From JAOTYV01 sp041557595 (GTDB taxonomy: Bacteria > Pseudomonadota > Alphaproteobacteria > UBA8366), in the NCBI GenBank assembly GCA_041557595.1, contig JBFFGE010000017.1, positions 1 to 41,496 of the forward strand: a stretch of 41,496 nucleotides of DNA, given 5' to 3'. Each line of letters starts with the position of its first letter. Position 1 is the first letter of the stretch. Of the stretch, positions 1 to 7,508 are shown piece after piece. The translations under genes and the position numbers were made by a program. Under the pieces are notes generated by a model. That model searched no databases, was not told the DNA's origin, and worked only from the letters and a program-made list of their open reading frames with translations.

Positions 1-530
1 GACTGATCGACCTGGTAGGGAACGACCTTGGGCCAGTCGAAGACAAGCCGCGTATAGGTATTGTGCCGTCCGACTCTCACCTTCAAGAACGGCGGCGCGC
101 GCTCGGAAGACCGGACGCGATCGATTGGAGAAAACACCGGTCCTCCGGCCGATCGCGCCTTGGGCAGAAGATCGAAAACGATTTGCTTGCCCCGGGCATA
201 GGCGACCAGCCGATAGTCGTCGCGCAGCGAAAACTCCGCATGATGCCCGTCCTCGGTCTGCCGCGCGCCGGTCAGATACTTGCCGAGGCGCTGCACCGCG
301 GGTTGCAGCTGTCCGACGAACGGTCGGTCGAACCGCGCCACCAGACGCCGGTCGACGATTTTCGCTGAAAACCCGACCGGCAGGCCCCAAGTCATGACGA
401 TCCGTCCGAATTGACCGCGCTCCATCGATTGCACGCGCACTTCGTCCGCCGCGCCGGTCGCGAGCGGCACGATCAGCATAACCGGAATCAGCGCGTATCG
501 CCAAACCGCGCCCAGGCAACGGCGCATCAT
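1..530 (-). CDS. Secreted protein downstream of motB, N-terminal part only
   Basis: An open frame starts at 530 (ATGATG) and runs off the left edge with no stop, so only about 176 residues are visible. The start overlaps the MotB-like stop (ATGA), which indicates translational coupling. Residues 1-28 look like a signal peptide (MMRRCLGAVWRYALIPVMLI, then a small-residue site near ATGAAD), so the product should enter the periplasm. The visible mature part is beta-rich and basic, without a motif I can name with confidence. In related alphaproteobacteria a large secreted TPR-repeat protein often follows motB here; that identity is inferred from position, since the repeat part would lie outside the window. 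Confidence 0.7.
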   Translation of the reverse strand, partial: MMRRCLGAVWRYALIPVMLIVPLATGAADEVRVQSMERGQFGRIVMTWGLPVGFSAKIVDRRLVARFDRPFVGQLQPAVQRLGKYLTGARQTEDGHHAEFSLRDDYRLVAYARGKQIVFDLLPKARSAGGPVFSPIDRVRSSERAPPFLKVRVGRHNTYTRLVFDWPKVVPYQVDQ

Positions 531-1240
531 GTCTCCCCCTCGGTCGAATGAATGACGATATCGACCCGACGGGCCAGCGCATGACGCTGCGCTGCGGATA
601 GATTCGGATGCAGATGACCGAAACGGGAATCGGCGAGCCCGAGCATCGTAACATTGCGCGCCAGACCGGTGCGTTTGAGTTCGGTCGCCACCGCCACCGC
701 GCGCGCCAGCGAGAGCGTCCACTTCGACCTATAGGCGCGTTGGGATTCCGGCGGCTTGTCGGCATGGCCATAGACATCGATTTGATTGCCGAGCGTCGCC
801 ACCGCACTGGCCAAACCGAAGACGGCCTCGCGCGCGCCCGGTGTCAGGACCGTCTCGCCCGACTCGAACAATGCATCGGTGGGCAATGACAGAATGACTT
901 GACGATCCAGCCGATGAACCATCACCCGGCTCAAGATGGCGTGACGTTTGAATTTCTCCGCGAGGACCTGGCTCAGATAGTCGGTCGGCAATGCGGGCGC
1001 AATATCCTCGGTGCTGACCGTATTCGGCGAATCCGGCGGCGGCGCCTTGGTTTCTTCCCGTTGATCGATCGTCACGACGCGGGAAATCACCGATTGCCAT
1101 TTTTCCGGCTCGAGTGACGACATCGCGAACAACATGACGAAGAAGGCCAAGAGCAGCGCCGTAATGTCCGCGAAGGTCATCAACCAGACCGATGGCCGCG
1201 CGGTGTCGACGTCGGATCCTATCGGGTAGAGGTCTTTCAT
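527..1240 (-). CDS. motB: MotB-like stator protein with OmpA-like peptidoglycan-binding domain
   Basis: A 237-residue stator B subunit. One N-terminal membrane helix (about residues 18-40) carries the family motif WLMTFADITALLLAFF; Asp25 is in the position of the proton- or sodium-carrying aspartate of MotB/PomB. The C-terminal half (about 110-232) is OmpA-like, with GHADKPP and the arginine-rich LSLARAVAVATEL and RRVDIVI segments that bind peptidoglycan. It would anchor MotA, encoded at 25798-26640, to the cell wall and drive torque. It overlaps the upstream MotB-like gene by 4 bases and the downstream secreted gene by 4 bases, so the three form one coupled operon. The usual MotB plug and linker region is short. 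Confidence 0.88.
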   Translation of the reverse strand: MKDLYPIGSDVDTARPSVWLMTFADITALLLAFFVMLFAMSSLEPEKWQSVISRVVTIDQREETKAPPPDSPNTVSTEDIAPALPTDYLSQVLAEKFKRHAILSRVMVHRLDRQVILSLPTDALFESGETVLTPGAREAVFGLASAVATLGNQIDVYGHADKPPESQRAYRSKWTLSLARAVAVATELKRTGLARNVTMLGLADSRFGHLHPNLSAAQRHALARRVDIVIHSTEGET

Positions 1241-1917
1241 TGCACCAGTTCCCGAAAATCGATCCGGGTCCGCGCCGCGTCCCGAACCGAAAATCGAATG
1301 CGCAACATTCTCGGATCCCCTTCGCGCAGTCCAACCGCCAGGGCATCCGGCGGCGCGCTGTATGCAACCAATTCCTGGGCGAACACCGCGGCGCGGCGCA
1401 TTTGCAGACTGCTGCCGTTCGGCGCGCCCTGCGTCAAGGTATCCCCCGCCCCAAGCACCGCCTGGATTTCGCCGATGAAGCTTCCGGCCCGGTGCGCCAG
1501 CACCTGCGCCAAGGCCCGAAACAACTGCCGGCGGTCGGATCGCAACTCGGCCCGGCCGCCCAGAAACAATTCATTCGCCGGCATCGTCATCTGCATAACC
1601 CGCCCGGGCGTGAGAATGTCGACCCTGGCGACGGGAACCGATGTGACCCACAACCGCTGCACCGTTCGCAACAATTCGTCCGGCTCGGGCGCCTGACCAA
1701 GATCCGAAATGAATACATCGACCGATGCGGTGTCCAGCGTCGGAGAGCGAAAACTCAAAGCCACCGAATTCAACACCTGTTTGGATTTGGACTCTTCAAT
1801 TGTTGCTAACGTATTTAATAAGATAAAAAATGCAAGTAACAACAGAAAGAGACTTAAAATAACCGTCGGACCGGTATTTTTCGCGGCAGGAATATTTTCG
1901 GAAGATACTTCGTTCAT
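1237..1917 (-). CDS. MotB-like paralogue lacking the channel aspartate
   Basis: A 226-residue protein with the layout of MotB: a short cytoplasmic tail, one membrane helix at about 17-38, and a periplasmic region resembling an OmpA-like fold. The helix is wholly hydrophobic (TVILSLFLLLLAFFILL) and has no aspartate, so it cannot supply the ion-carrying carboxylate of a MotA/MotB channel. The C-terminal domain also lacks a clear peptidoglycan-binding Asp: the region around IQAVLGAGDTL replaces the usual TDxxG. It is first in a coupled operon with the aspartate-containing MotB. A structural or regulatory partner in a mixed stator is possible, but that is inference. A canonical motB call would be misleading. 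Confidence 0.75.
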   Translation of the reverse strand: MNEVSSENIPAAKNTGPTVILSLFLLLLAFFILLNTLATIEESKSKQVLNSVALSFRSPTLDTASVDVFISDLGQAPEPDELLRTVQRLWVTSVPVARVDILTPGRVMQMTMPANELFLGGRAELRSDRRQLFRALAQVLAHRAGSFIGEIQAVLGAGDTLTQGAPNGSSLQMRRAAVFAQELVAYSAPPDALAVGLREGDPRMLRIRFSVRDAARTRIDFRELVQ

Positions 1918-2211
1918 TACCTGCTTTAGACTTCCATCTGATCGTTGCCAAGCGACGGAACAGCCGCACCATTGACCTAACGATGCGTCCGTCCGGCGCA
2001 GTGGCTAACCTGCAAGATGTATTCCAAAGCAATGGCAACGCCGGCTGGAAGGCCGATGGGTCGGCGATGGCAGGTCGACGGTTTGGTAAGTCTTTGAAGG
2101 GGTAGCGCCACCGCGCGCGTCGCACTGATTCCGCGGCCGGCCATGCATTCATCGTCGCGGGCCAGAGCAGCTTTTCTGCCTTTAATCGATTCCAATTAAA
2201 GGCAGGTCAAT
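1918..2211. other. Intergenic region upstream of the motB pair
   Basis: This stretch lies between the motB-like operon (leftward) and the 3' end of the CheY-like gene. It holds a possible sigma-54 promoter (2011-2026) and a palindromic element at 2176-2205. Short open frames crossing it lack coding character and convincing ribosome binding sites. Confidence 0.6.
2011..2026 (-). promoter_or_regulatory. Possible sigma-54 promoter for the motB operon
   Basis: The minus strand reads TGGAATACATCTTGCA: GG and GC elements with the required 10-base spacing, and a perfect TTGCA -12 box. The -24 box departs from TGGCACG at three positions. The predicted start is near 2000, about 83 bases before the MotB-like start codon. 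Only a half-operator (TGGCAA at 2033-2038) lies upstream, so this is weaker than the other sigma-54 calls. Confidence 0.4.
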
Positions 2212-2216
2212 CTAGA
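2170..2216. repeat. Palindromic element, copy 1 (GANTC-centred)
   Basis: Perfect 11-base arms, CTGCCTTTAAT (2176-2186) and ATTAAAGGCAG (2195-2205), flank a short centre containing GATTC. A second copy lies at 36588-36632; the two agree at most positions over about 45 bases, including the flank ending in ATCTAG. Here that flank supplies the stop codon of the CheY-like gene (minus-strand TAG at 2214-2212). It can fold as a hairpin and may act as a 3' end, but no U-tract follows on the minus strand. Confidence 0.75.
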
Positions 2217-2598
2217 AATCGCCGACGACCACCGAAAGCTTGTTGCGCAGCGTCGCGGCGTTGAACGGCTTGACGATGTAGTTGCTGACACCCGCCTCTT
2301 TGGCGGCGACCACATTGTCGGTCTTGCTTTCAGCGGTAATCATGACGAAGGGCGTCCCTTCGAGGTCGCCATCGGCGCGAACCTGCTGCAGCAGCTCCAG
2401 GCCCGACATGGGCTCCATATTCCAATCGGAGATGACGAGGCCATACTGCTTCTCGCGCATCTTTTCGAGCGCGGATTGCCCGTCGGTAGCCTCGTCCACA
2501 TTATTAAAGCCGATCTGCTTCAACAAATTGCGGATGATCCGAAGCATGGTCTTGTAATCATCAACGATCAAAACAGGCATATCCAGATCAACCGCCAT
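2212..2598 (-). CDS. cheY: CheY-like single-domain response regulator
   Basis: A 128-residue stand-alone receiver domain. It has the acidic pair Asp13-Asp14 (LIVDDY), the phospho-acceptor Asp58 in VISDWNMEP, the switch Thr in VMITAES and the conserved Lys in VKPF near residue 110. It should carry a chemotaxis signal to the FliM/FliN switch. The start was set at 2598 because GGAG lies nine bases before that ATG; the ATG at 2607 touches the GGAG itself. The gene follows the fliL-fliM-motE block but is separated by 115 bases containing a perfect CtrA-type box, so it probably has its own cell-cycle-timed promoter. A second cheY is in the che operon at 38654-39019. Confidence 0.9.
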   Translation of the reverse strand: MAVDLDMPVLIVDDYKTMLRIIRNLLKQIGFNNVDEATDGQSALEKMREKQYGLVISDWNMEPMSGLELLQQVRADGDLEGTPFVMITAESKTDNVVAAKEAGVSNYIVKPFNAATLRNKLSVVVGDF

Positions 2599-2683
2599 CG
2601 ACCACATCTCCTAAAATTCGCGCGGATGAAGATGCGTCCAAGGGACCGCACCCTGTGCGACCCTGATAGAAGACCTAATTCTG

Positions 2684-2698
2684 TTAAATCTTGGTTAA
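2684..2698 (-). promoter_or_regulatory. CtrA-type box upstream of the CheY-like gene
   Basis: TTAA-N7-TTAA is perfect here (TTAAATCTTGGTTAA on the plus strand; TTAACCAAGATTTAA on the minus strand). It lies 86 bases before the start codon, a distance suited to a promoter-proximal CtrA site. It is the only exact full site I found in the window. CtrA itself is encoded at 35757-36479. Confidence 0.65.
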
Positions 2699-2713
2699 AA
2701 CGGGAAAATTGCG

Positions 2714-3472
2714 CTAGCTGCCGCCAGGAACCGGCGGCGGCAAGGGTGCGGAGGACCCTTTGTTCTTGCGGCGGGACAGCGCGCTGGTCACTTCGCGGGC
2801 CCTGCCCGGCTTCATCGCGGCGATCACCGGCGCAACCTTGCGCGCCTTCATCCGCTCCATGACCCCCAGCAAAACGGTCATGTCCAATTCGTCGAATATT
2901 TTGGCAGCGCTTTTCGGTTTCATCGATTCGTAAATCTTCACCAAATTGGCAATCCGCTTCTTCTCTTTTTCGTCGAGGTTGCCAAGCAATTCTTTGATGT
3001 TATTGCGGATTGATGCGAGTTCCGCCTGCTGATCCACGAGCTTCTGCTCCGCCGCCTTGAGCAGCGATTCCCGCTGATTCAATCGGCGCGCCCGCCGGTC
3101 GAGGAGGTCCCGCCGCTTCGACAATTGCTGCAACAGCTGGATTTCCGACCGGCTCAGCTGATCCGGATCCGCGAGATCCTCGTCTTCTTGCAGCGGCGGC
3201 GGCGCCGCCGCCTGTCCCTGCGGCACCGCGCCGCGCACCGGCGAAGCGGCTTTTTCCGGCGCCGCAGCGCCTTTGTCACCGCTGCCTGCGGCGGGCGCCG
3301 CCGCATTGGCCGTTTGTGGCGGCGCCGCGTCGTTTTCGGCCGATTGGGCTTGCCGGAGGTCGACGCTGCCGTCGATTGCCGCAATCCCCTGCCATATATC
3401 GCCGATCTTTACCGACAGCATCATCGCACCGACGAAGATCAAGGCCGGCAAGAGACGGAAAGGAAACGGCAT
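2714..3472 (-). CDS. motE: MotE-family flagellar protein with MgtE-N-like domain
   Basis: A 252-residue protein. An N-terminal hydrophobic segment (about 5-22) serves as signal peptide or anchor. A long Ala/Pro-rich linker (about 40-105) follows, then a coiled coil (about 110-165, rich in Leu, Arg, Lys and Glu), then a compact domain at about 170-235 (KIYESMKPKSAAKIFDELDM...) typical of the MgtE intracellular N domain. In rhizobia MotE is a periplasmic chaperone for the motility protein MotC; other alphaproteobacterial homologues sit in the fliL-fliM operon, as here. The gene is four bases downstream of the DUF6468-like gene. The exact role in this organism is inferred from family and position. 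Confidence 0.78.
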   Translation of the reverse strand: MPFPFRLLPALIFVGAMMLSVKIGDIWQGIAAIDGSVDLRQAQSAENDAAPPQTANAAAPAAGSGDKGAAAPEKAASPVRGAVPQGQAAAPPPLQEDEDLADPDQLSRSEIQLLQQLSKRRDLLDRRARRLNQRESLLKAAEQKLVDQQAELASIRNNIKELLGNLDEKEKKRIANLVKIYESMKPKSAAKIFDELDMTVLLGVMERMKARKVAPVIAAMKPGRAREVTSALSRRKNKGSSAPLPPPVPGGS

Positions 3473-3476
3473 TGTC

Positions 3477-3890
3477 CTATCTCACGCCTTCGAGGGCGCG
3501 CAGGAGATTATCCTCATAGCTCGCGGATGGGGCGGCGCCGTTCCCGTTGGGAGCCCGCATGCCCGGCGGCGTTTCCGCCGCCGCCTCGACACGGTCGGCG
3601 ACCGCACTCGCCCGGTCGATCAGGAAGGCCAGATCGTCCCGCAGCTCCGACGCCTTCGCCAGATTTTCCTGCAGGATTTCCGATGCCTCGGACGCCCCGG
3701 CGCGTAACCGCACAACCGCCTGGTCGGCGCGCCCCGTCGACGCATCGAACGTCGCGATGAGTTTCTGCAAGTGTGCCTTGTCCGCCTGCAAGCCGCTAAG
3801 GCGGCGGTTCAGTTGCACGGCATAGAGGATCATGATCAGGAGCAGGCAGGCACCGACAACATCGAGGACGAAGGACAAATGCGGCAGCAT
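3477..3890 (-). CDS. DUF6468-like membrane protein of the fliLM operon
   Basis: A 137-residue protein with one N-terminal membrane helix (about 7-27, FVLDVVGACLLLIMILYAVQ) and a helical, probably coiled-coil cytoplasmic region (about 30-105) rich in Leu, Ala, Arg and Asp. The C-terminal tail is Gly/Pro/Ala-rich and ends in NLLRALEGVR. The gene starts three bases after the fliM stop and is followed four bases later by motE, so it is co-expressed with switch components. Size and layout match the family I know as DUF6468, found beside fliM in Rhodospirillales. No biochemical function is known to me; a structural accessory role at the motor is a guess from context. Confidence 0.7.
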   Translation of the reverse strand: MLPHLSFVLDVVGACLLLIMILYAVQLNRRLSGLQADKAHLQKLIATFDASTGRADQAVVRLRAGASEASEILQENLAKASELRDDLAFLIDRASAVADRVEAAAETPPGMRAPNGNGAAPSASYEDNLLRALEGVR

Positions 3891-3893
3891 TGA

Positions 3894-4997
3894 TCATGTC
3901 TCCAGTTTTTCTTCGATACGGACGGCAATTTTTTCGCTCTTGCGTCCCATTGATCCGCGGAAAAGTTCAACCTCGCCGCACCGCAGATCGACCATGGAAG
4001 TAGGCGTCGCCAGCAGCTCCAAACGCGTGCCGATTTGCCATTTCAGAACGTCGTTCAACGTGGTGTTGACCTTGCCGAGCACCGCTTCCAGCTCGACATC
4101 CGTGAACCACAATTCCGAGGCGAGATGATTTTCCCAGATCGAATCGCGGCCGAATTTCTCGCCCATGAACATCTGCAGCAGCAATTCACGGACCGGCTCG
4201 AGCGTCGCATACGGCAACAGCAATTCGAGACGCCCGCCGCGATCTTCCATATCCACGCGCAGCCGGGCCACGATCGCCGCGTTTGCCGGCCGCGCGATCG
4301 TGGCGAAGCGCGGATTGGTCTCGAGACGGTCGAACCGGAAGGTCACCGAACTCAAGGGATCGAACGCCGCGGAGAAATCCGCGAGCACCACGGACAACAT
4401 CCGCTCGACCAGGTTTCGTTCGATTGTCGTGTAAGGACGCCCTTCGATGCGCATCGCGGCGGTGCCACGCCAGCCGCCGAGCAGCACGTCGACAATCGAG
4501 TAGATCAAGGTGCTGTCGACCGTCATCAACCCGAAATTATCCCATTCCTCGGCCTTGAAGACGGCGAGCATCGCCGGCAGCGGAATCGAATTCAGATAGT
4601 CGCCGAAACGGATCGAGGTGATGTTGTCGAGGCTGACCTCGACATTGTCCGACGTGAAGTTGCGCAACGACGTCGACAACATGCGGACCAGCCGGTCGAA
4701 GACAACCTCGAGCATCGGCAGCCGTTCATACGACACCATCCCGCTGTCGATGATCGCCTCGATACCGGATCGTTCGTTCCCGCCGCCGCCACCTTCCCGA
4801 CAGCCGAGCAGGCTGTCGATTTCCTCCTGGCTCAGGACCCGCGCGGTGCCGCCTTCCTCGTCATCATCGGCAAGCGCCGCCCACTCGTCGGCAAGCGCGT
4901 CGCCGCCGGCCTGATCTTCCGAACCGGGCGCGAGTTCGGCGGAAACAGCTTCCGCGCCGTCGCCTTCCGGTTCCGCCTGTTCAGTTTCGTTTGCCAT
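3894..4997 (-). CDS. fliM: Flagellar motor switch protein FliM
   Basis: A 367-residue C-ring protein that binds phosphorylated CheY and transmits direction to FliG. An acidic Glu/Ala-rich N-terminus (about 1-50) precedes LSQEEIDSLLG near residue 55, the FliM hallmark. The middle domain covers about 90-270 and the SpoA/FliN-like C-terminal domain about 285-355. The start was placed at 4997, where GGAGG lies just upstream and the acidic N-terminus begins. An in-frame ATG at 5042 would add a basic 15-residue leader only 13 bases from the fliL stop and looks less likely. It lies between fliL and the DUF6468-like gene, the usual order. Confidence 0.93.
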   Translation of the reverse strand: MANETEQAEPEGDGAEAVSAELAPGSEDQAGGDALADEWAALADDDEEGGTARVLSQEEIDSLLGCREGGGGGNERSGIEAIIDSGMVSYERLPMLEVVFDRLVRMLSTSLRNFTSDNVEVSLDNITSIRFGDYLNSIPLPAMLAVFKAEEWDNFGLMTVDSTLIYSIVDVLLGGWRGTAAMRIEGRPYTTIERNLVERMLSVVLADFSAAFDPLSSVTFRFDRLETNPRFATIARPANAAIVARLRVDMEDRGGRLELLLPYATLEPVRELLLQMFMGEKFGRDSIWENHLASELWFTDVELEAVLGKVNTTLNDVLKWQIGTRLELLATPTSMVDLRCGEVELFRGSMGRKSEKIAVRIEEKLET

Positions 4998-5054
4998 CGG
5001 CCTCCACCTTGTGCCCGCAACCCGCCCCGTTCCCAAGGGCAAGCCGTCTGCGCG

Positions 5055-5579
5055 CTACTGCACCAGCATTTCCCGGAACAGCACATCCTTGATCTTCGTG
5101 GGATGCGCCGCCGAGTTCACCCGCGCCAGCAATTCTTCCTTAACGCGATACAAGCCCTGAGAGCCCTGCAATTCCTCGATGCGCAGTTCCCGCAGAAAGA
5201 TTTGGAAATTATCGATGATGCGCGGCATCACCGCCTTGATCCGGGCTTCGTCCGCGGCCCCTTCCAATTCGAGGCTCACCCGCATTTTCAAGAAACTCGA
5301 TTTGCGTCCGGCGCCGCCGAGCGTCACCACCAACTCGTCCAGATCGAAATAGTGGGCGACGCCTTCCTGACCGCCACCGCCTTCGGCGCCACCCGCGCCA
5401 GCAGCGGTTTCGGCTTCGCCGCCGCCCAGCAATCCGGAAAAATAAACGCCCGCGCCCGCGCCGATCAGCACGACCAGACCGATGGCGCCGAACAAAATGA
5501 GCTTCTTGCCCGATTTCCTGGGGGCGTCTTCGGATTCGTCTACCGCCGCGTCATCCGCCTCGCCCGCGTCATCTGTCAT
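5055..5579 (-). CDS. fliL: Flagellar basal body-associated protein FliL
   Basis: A 174-residue single-pass inner-membrane protein. The first 25 residues are acidic and cytoplasmic; a membrane helix spans about 27-49 (LILFGAIGLVVLIGAGAGVY); a Gly/Ala/Glu-rich linker follows; and the periplasmic FliL domain (about 78-174) contains YFDLDELVVTL and ends in FREMLVQ. FliL rings surround stator units and stabilise torque generation. It is the first gene of the leftward operon fliL-fliM-DUF6468-motE. Its upstream region is shared with the divergent flgF operon. Confidence 0.93.
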   Translation of the reverse strand: MTDDAGEADDAAVDESEDAPRKSGKKLILFGAIGLVVLIGAGAGVYFSGLLGGGEAETAAGAGGAEGGGGQEGVAHYFDLDELVVTLGGAGRKSSFLKMRVSLELEGAADEARIKAVMPRIIDNFQIFLRELRIEELQGSQGLYRVKEELLARVNSAAHPTKIKDVLFREMLVQ

Positions 5580-5714
5580 GTCGGAGGCCCGGCTCGATCA
5601 ACTGTTTCATGAATTCCAACGTGGATTTTATAGTATAGAGTGCAAAACACGCGTGAACCTATCAGAAAGGAAAAAGGGTAATCAACAAGTAATAATCTTT
5701 TCCCATTTCGTATG

Positions 5715-5730
5715 TGCAAGGAAAAATCCA
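5715..5730 (-). promoter_or_regulatory. Possible sigma-54 promoter for fliL
   Basis: The minus strand reads TGGATTTTTCCTTGCA. GG and GC are 10 bases apart and the -12 TTGCA box is perfect, but only TGG of the -24 box is kept. The predicted start near 5704 would leave a leader of about 125 bases. A sigma-70-type fliL promoter is an equal alternative. Confidence 0.3.
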
Positions 5731-5800
5731 ATCTTTCGTTGCAACGCGCCGGCGGCAATATTTCGTTTTACCGGCGCCACTCTATTCGGATCGCCGGCAA

Positions 5801-5817
5801 CGGCAAGAACTGCCCGG
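5801..5817. promoter_or_regulatory. FlbD-like operator upstream of flgF
   Basis: CGGCAAGAACTGCCCGG is an imperfect palindrome, CGGCAA-N3-CTGCCCGG. It differs by one base from the site at 16321-16337. It lies 87 bases upstream of the sigma-54 promoter, a normal enhancer position. FlbD as the binding protein is inferred. Confidence 0.6.
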
Positions 5818-5872
5818 CAAAGCCTGCATCAATGGTCGCAACCGTCAATCAGAATACGCCGTCGCGACGACG

Positions 5873-5885
5873 CAAGAGATTGAAT
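5873..5885 (-). promoter_or_regulatory. IHF-like site upstream of flgF
   Basis: The minus strand reads ATTCAATCTCTTG, one mismatch from the IHF consensus WATCAA-N4-TTR. It sits between the operator and the sigma-54 promoter, where DNA bending would help looping. The same one-base deviation (TTCAA for ATCAA) occurs upstream of flgI and fliK. Confidence 0.4.
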
Positions 5886-5903
5886 TTCATTCATTTAACG
5901 TCG

Positions 5904-5919
5904 TGGCATGACGCCTGCA
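5904..5919 (+). promoter_or_regulatory. Sigma-54 promoter for the flgFGAH operon
   Basis: TGGCATGACGCCTGCA matches TGGCACR-N4-TTGCW at all but two positions, with exact GG-N10-GC spacing. The predicted start is near 5930, 50 bases before the flgF GTG. An in-frame ATG at 5908 falls inside this promoter, which rules it out as the flgF start. Confidence 0.75.
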
Positions 5920-5979
5920 CCTATGGTCCGTAATCGAGGCGGCGCGTTTTGGCCGCAAGTATTGGGACTTCGAGGAACC

Positions 5980-6705
5980 GTGGAATCACCGAGCTACATC
6001 GCCCTGTCCCGCCAACTCGGCTTGCGCCGGCAAATGGACATGGTCGCGAACAATCTGGCGAATGTGAACACGCCCGGCTTCAAGGGCGAGAAGATGTTGT
6101 TCGTCGAATTTCTCTCCGAGCCACAGAAAGACGTGCCGCTCTCCTTCGTGCAAGACCGCGGCACCGCGCGCGACCTGCGATCGGGTCCGCTGACCAAGAC
6201 CGGCAATCCGCTCGACCTCGCAATCTCTGGCGACGGCTATTTCACCGTCCAGACCGACCGCGGTCCCCGCTACACCCGCGCTGGCCGTTTCGAAATCAAC
6301 GCCGACCGGCAACTGGCCAACAGTCAGGGCCACACGCTGTTGACGGCAACGGGACAGCCGATCGTCGTGCCGCCGGGAAGCAACGGCATCACGGTGGCGG
6401 CGGACGGGACCATTTCCGCCGGAACCGAATCGATCGGACGCATCGGCGTCTCGAATTTCGCCAATCAACAAACCATGAAGCGCGAAGAAAACAACCTGTA
6501 CAGCAGCGAAGGACTGCCGCAACCGGTGGCCGACGCCCATGTGCTGCAGGGCAGCCTGGAAGAATCAAACGTCAATTCGGTGATCGAGCTGACCAAGATG
6601 ATCAGCATTCACCGTACCTATACGGCAAATCAGCAATTGCTCCAGGAAGAACATCAGCGCGTCCGGCGTGCCATTACCACCCTGACCGCCCAGCCAAGAG
6701 TTTAA
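5980..6705 (+). CDS. flgF: Flagellar basal-body rod protein FlgF
   Basis: A 241-residue proximal rod protein, exported through the flagellar type III system. The N-terminal rod motif is clear (YIALSRQLGLRRQMDMVANN followed by NVNTPGFKG), the SGDGYF...TRAGRFEINADR core lies at about 80-105, and the C-terminal FlgG-type helix (SVIELTKMISIHRTYTANQQ) is at about 205-225. The GTG at 5980 was chosen: GAGG lies just upstream and the resulting N-terminus (MESPSYIALSRQ) matches FlgF proteins. The longer ATG-started frame from 5908 begins inside the sigma-54 promoter. It is the first gene of flgF-flgG-flgA-flgH. Confidence 0.92.
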   Translation: MESPSYIALSRQLGLRRQMDMVANNLANVNTPGFKGEKMLFVEFLSEPQKDVPLSFVQDRGTARDLRSGPLTKTGNPLDLAISGDGYFTVQTDRGPRYTRAGRFEINADRQLANSQGHTLLTATGQPIVVPPGSNGITVAADGTISAGTESIGRIGVSNFANQQTMKREENNLYSSEGLPQPVADAHVLQGSLEESNVNSVIELTKMISIHRTYTANQQLLQEEHQRVRRAITTLTAQPRV

Positions 6706-6718
6706 CGAGGTAAAATAA

Positions 6719-7504
6719 ATGCGTTCGCTCGACATCGGCGCCACGGGGATGCTGGCTCAACAGCTCAACGTTGAGGTCATTTCCCACAACATCGCCAACA
6801 TGAATACCACCGCCTACACGCGACGGCGGGTCGAATTTCAGGATCTGCTGTATCAAACGCTGCGGCGCACGGGTTCCCAATCAGCGGATGACGGATCGAT
6901 CGTGCCGGCCGGCGTCCAGATCGGCCTCGGCGTGAAAACCGCCGCGGTCTATCGGATCACCGAACAGGGCAACCTCACGCTCACCGAAAACAGCCTCGAC
7001 ACGGCGATCAACGGCGAAGGCTATTTCCAGATCACCCTGCCGAACGGCGAGACGGCCTACACCCGTTCCGGCGCCTTCCAGCTGAGCCAGGACGGCACCA
7101 TCGTGACGGTGGACGGCTTCACCGCCCAACCGAACATTACCGTACCCGCCAATGCGATCGATATCACCATCAATTCCAGCGGCGAAGTCCTGGTCAAGGT
7201 CGATGGGCAGGTGGCGCCGCAAAATATCGGCCAGTTCCAGCTCGCCACCTTTGCCAATGAAGCCGGGCTGCTGGCGATCGGCGACAATCTGTTCGTCGAA
7301 ACCCCCGCCTCGGGAACCGCGGCGACCGGTACGCCGGGATCCAGCGGGTTCGGTCAAATTCAACAGGGCTTCCTTGAAACATCGAATGTCAATGTGGTGG
7401 AAGAAATCACCAATCTGATCAGCGCCCAGCGCGCTTATGAAATGAATTCGAAAGTCATCGAAACGTCCGATCAGATGATGGCAACCGTCTCGAACATCCG
7501 TTAG
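6719..7504 (+). CDS. flgG: Flagellar distal rod protein FlgG
   Basis: A 261-residue distal rod protein, the family's usual length. The N-terminus contains MRSLDIGATGMLAQQLNVEV and SHNIANMNTTAYTRRRVEFQ, the standard rod signature. The central INGEGYFQITLPNGETAYTR is typical of FlgG, and the C-terminal coiled-coil segment holds NVVEEITNLISAQRAYEMNS. A GAGG lies about ten bases upstream of the ATG. It is 13 bases downstream of flgF and four bases upstream of flgA. Confidence 0.95.
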   Translation: MRSLDIGATGMLAQQLNVEVISHNIANMNTTAYTRRRVEFQDLLYQTLRRTGSQSADDGSIVPAGVQIGLGVKTAAVYRITEQGNLTLTENSLDTAINGEGYFQITLPNGETAYTRSGAFQLSQDGTIVTVDGFTAQPNITVPANAIDITINSSGEVLVKVDGQVAPQNIGQFQLATFANEAGLLAIGDNLFVETPASGTAATGTPGSSGFGQIQQGFLETSNVNVVEEITNLISAQRAYEMNSKVIETSDQMMATVSNIR

Positions 7505-7508
7505 CGGC

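Larger units (their letters stand above)
5580..5979. other. Divergent control region between fliL and flgF
   Basis: A 400-base non-coding region, less GC-rich than its surroundings. For flgF it holds an FlbD-like operator (5801-5817), an IHF-like sequence (5873-5885) and a sigma-54 promoter (5904-5919). For fliL there is a weaker sigma-54-like match on the minus strand (5715-5730). A half-operator, CGGCAATATTTCG, lies at 5753-5765. Confidence 0.7.

Noticed and set aside
4035..5612. A 525-residue open frame on the plus strand across fliM and fliL
   Set aside because: It lies antisense to two well-supported genes, has His/Arg/Gln-rich shadow composition and matches no family.
5908..5979. An N-terminal extension of FlgF starting at ATG 5908
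   Set aside because: The ATG is inside the sigma-54 promoter core, upstream of the predicted transcription start, and the added residues are unlike FlgF.
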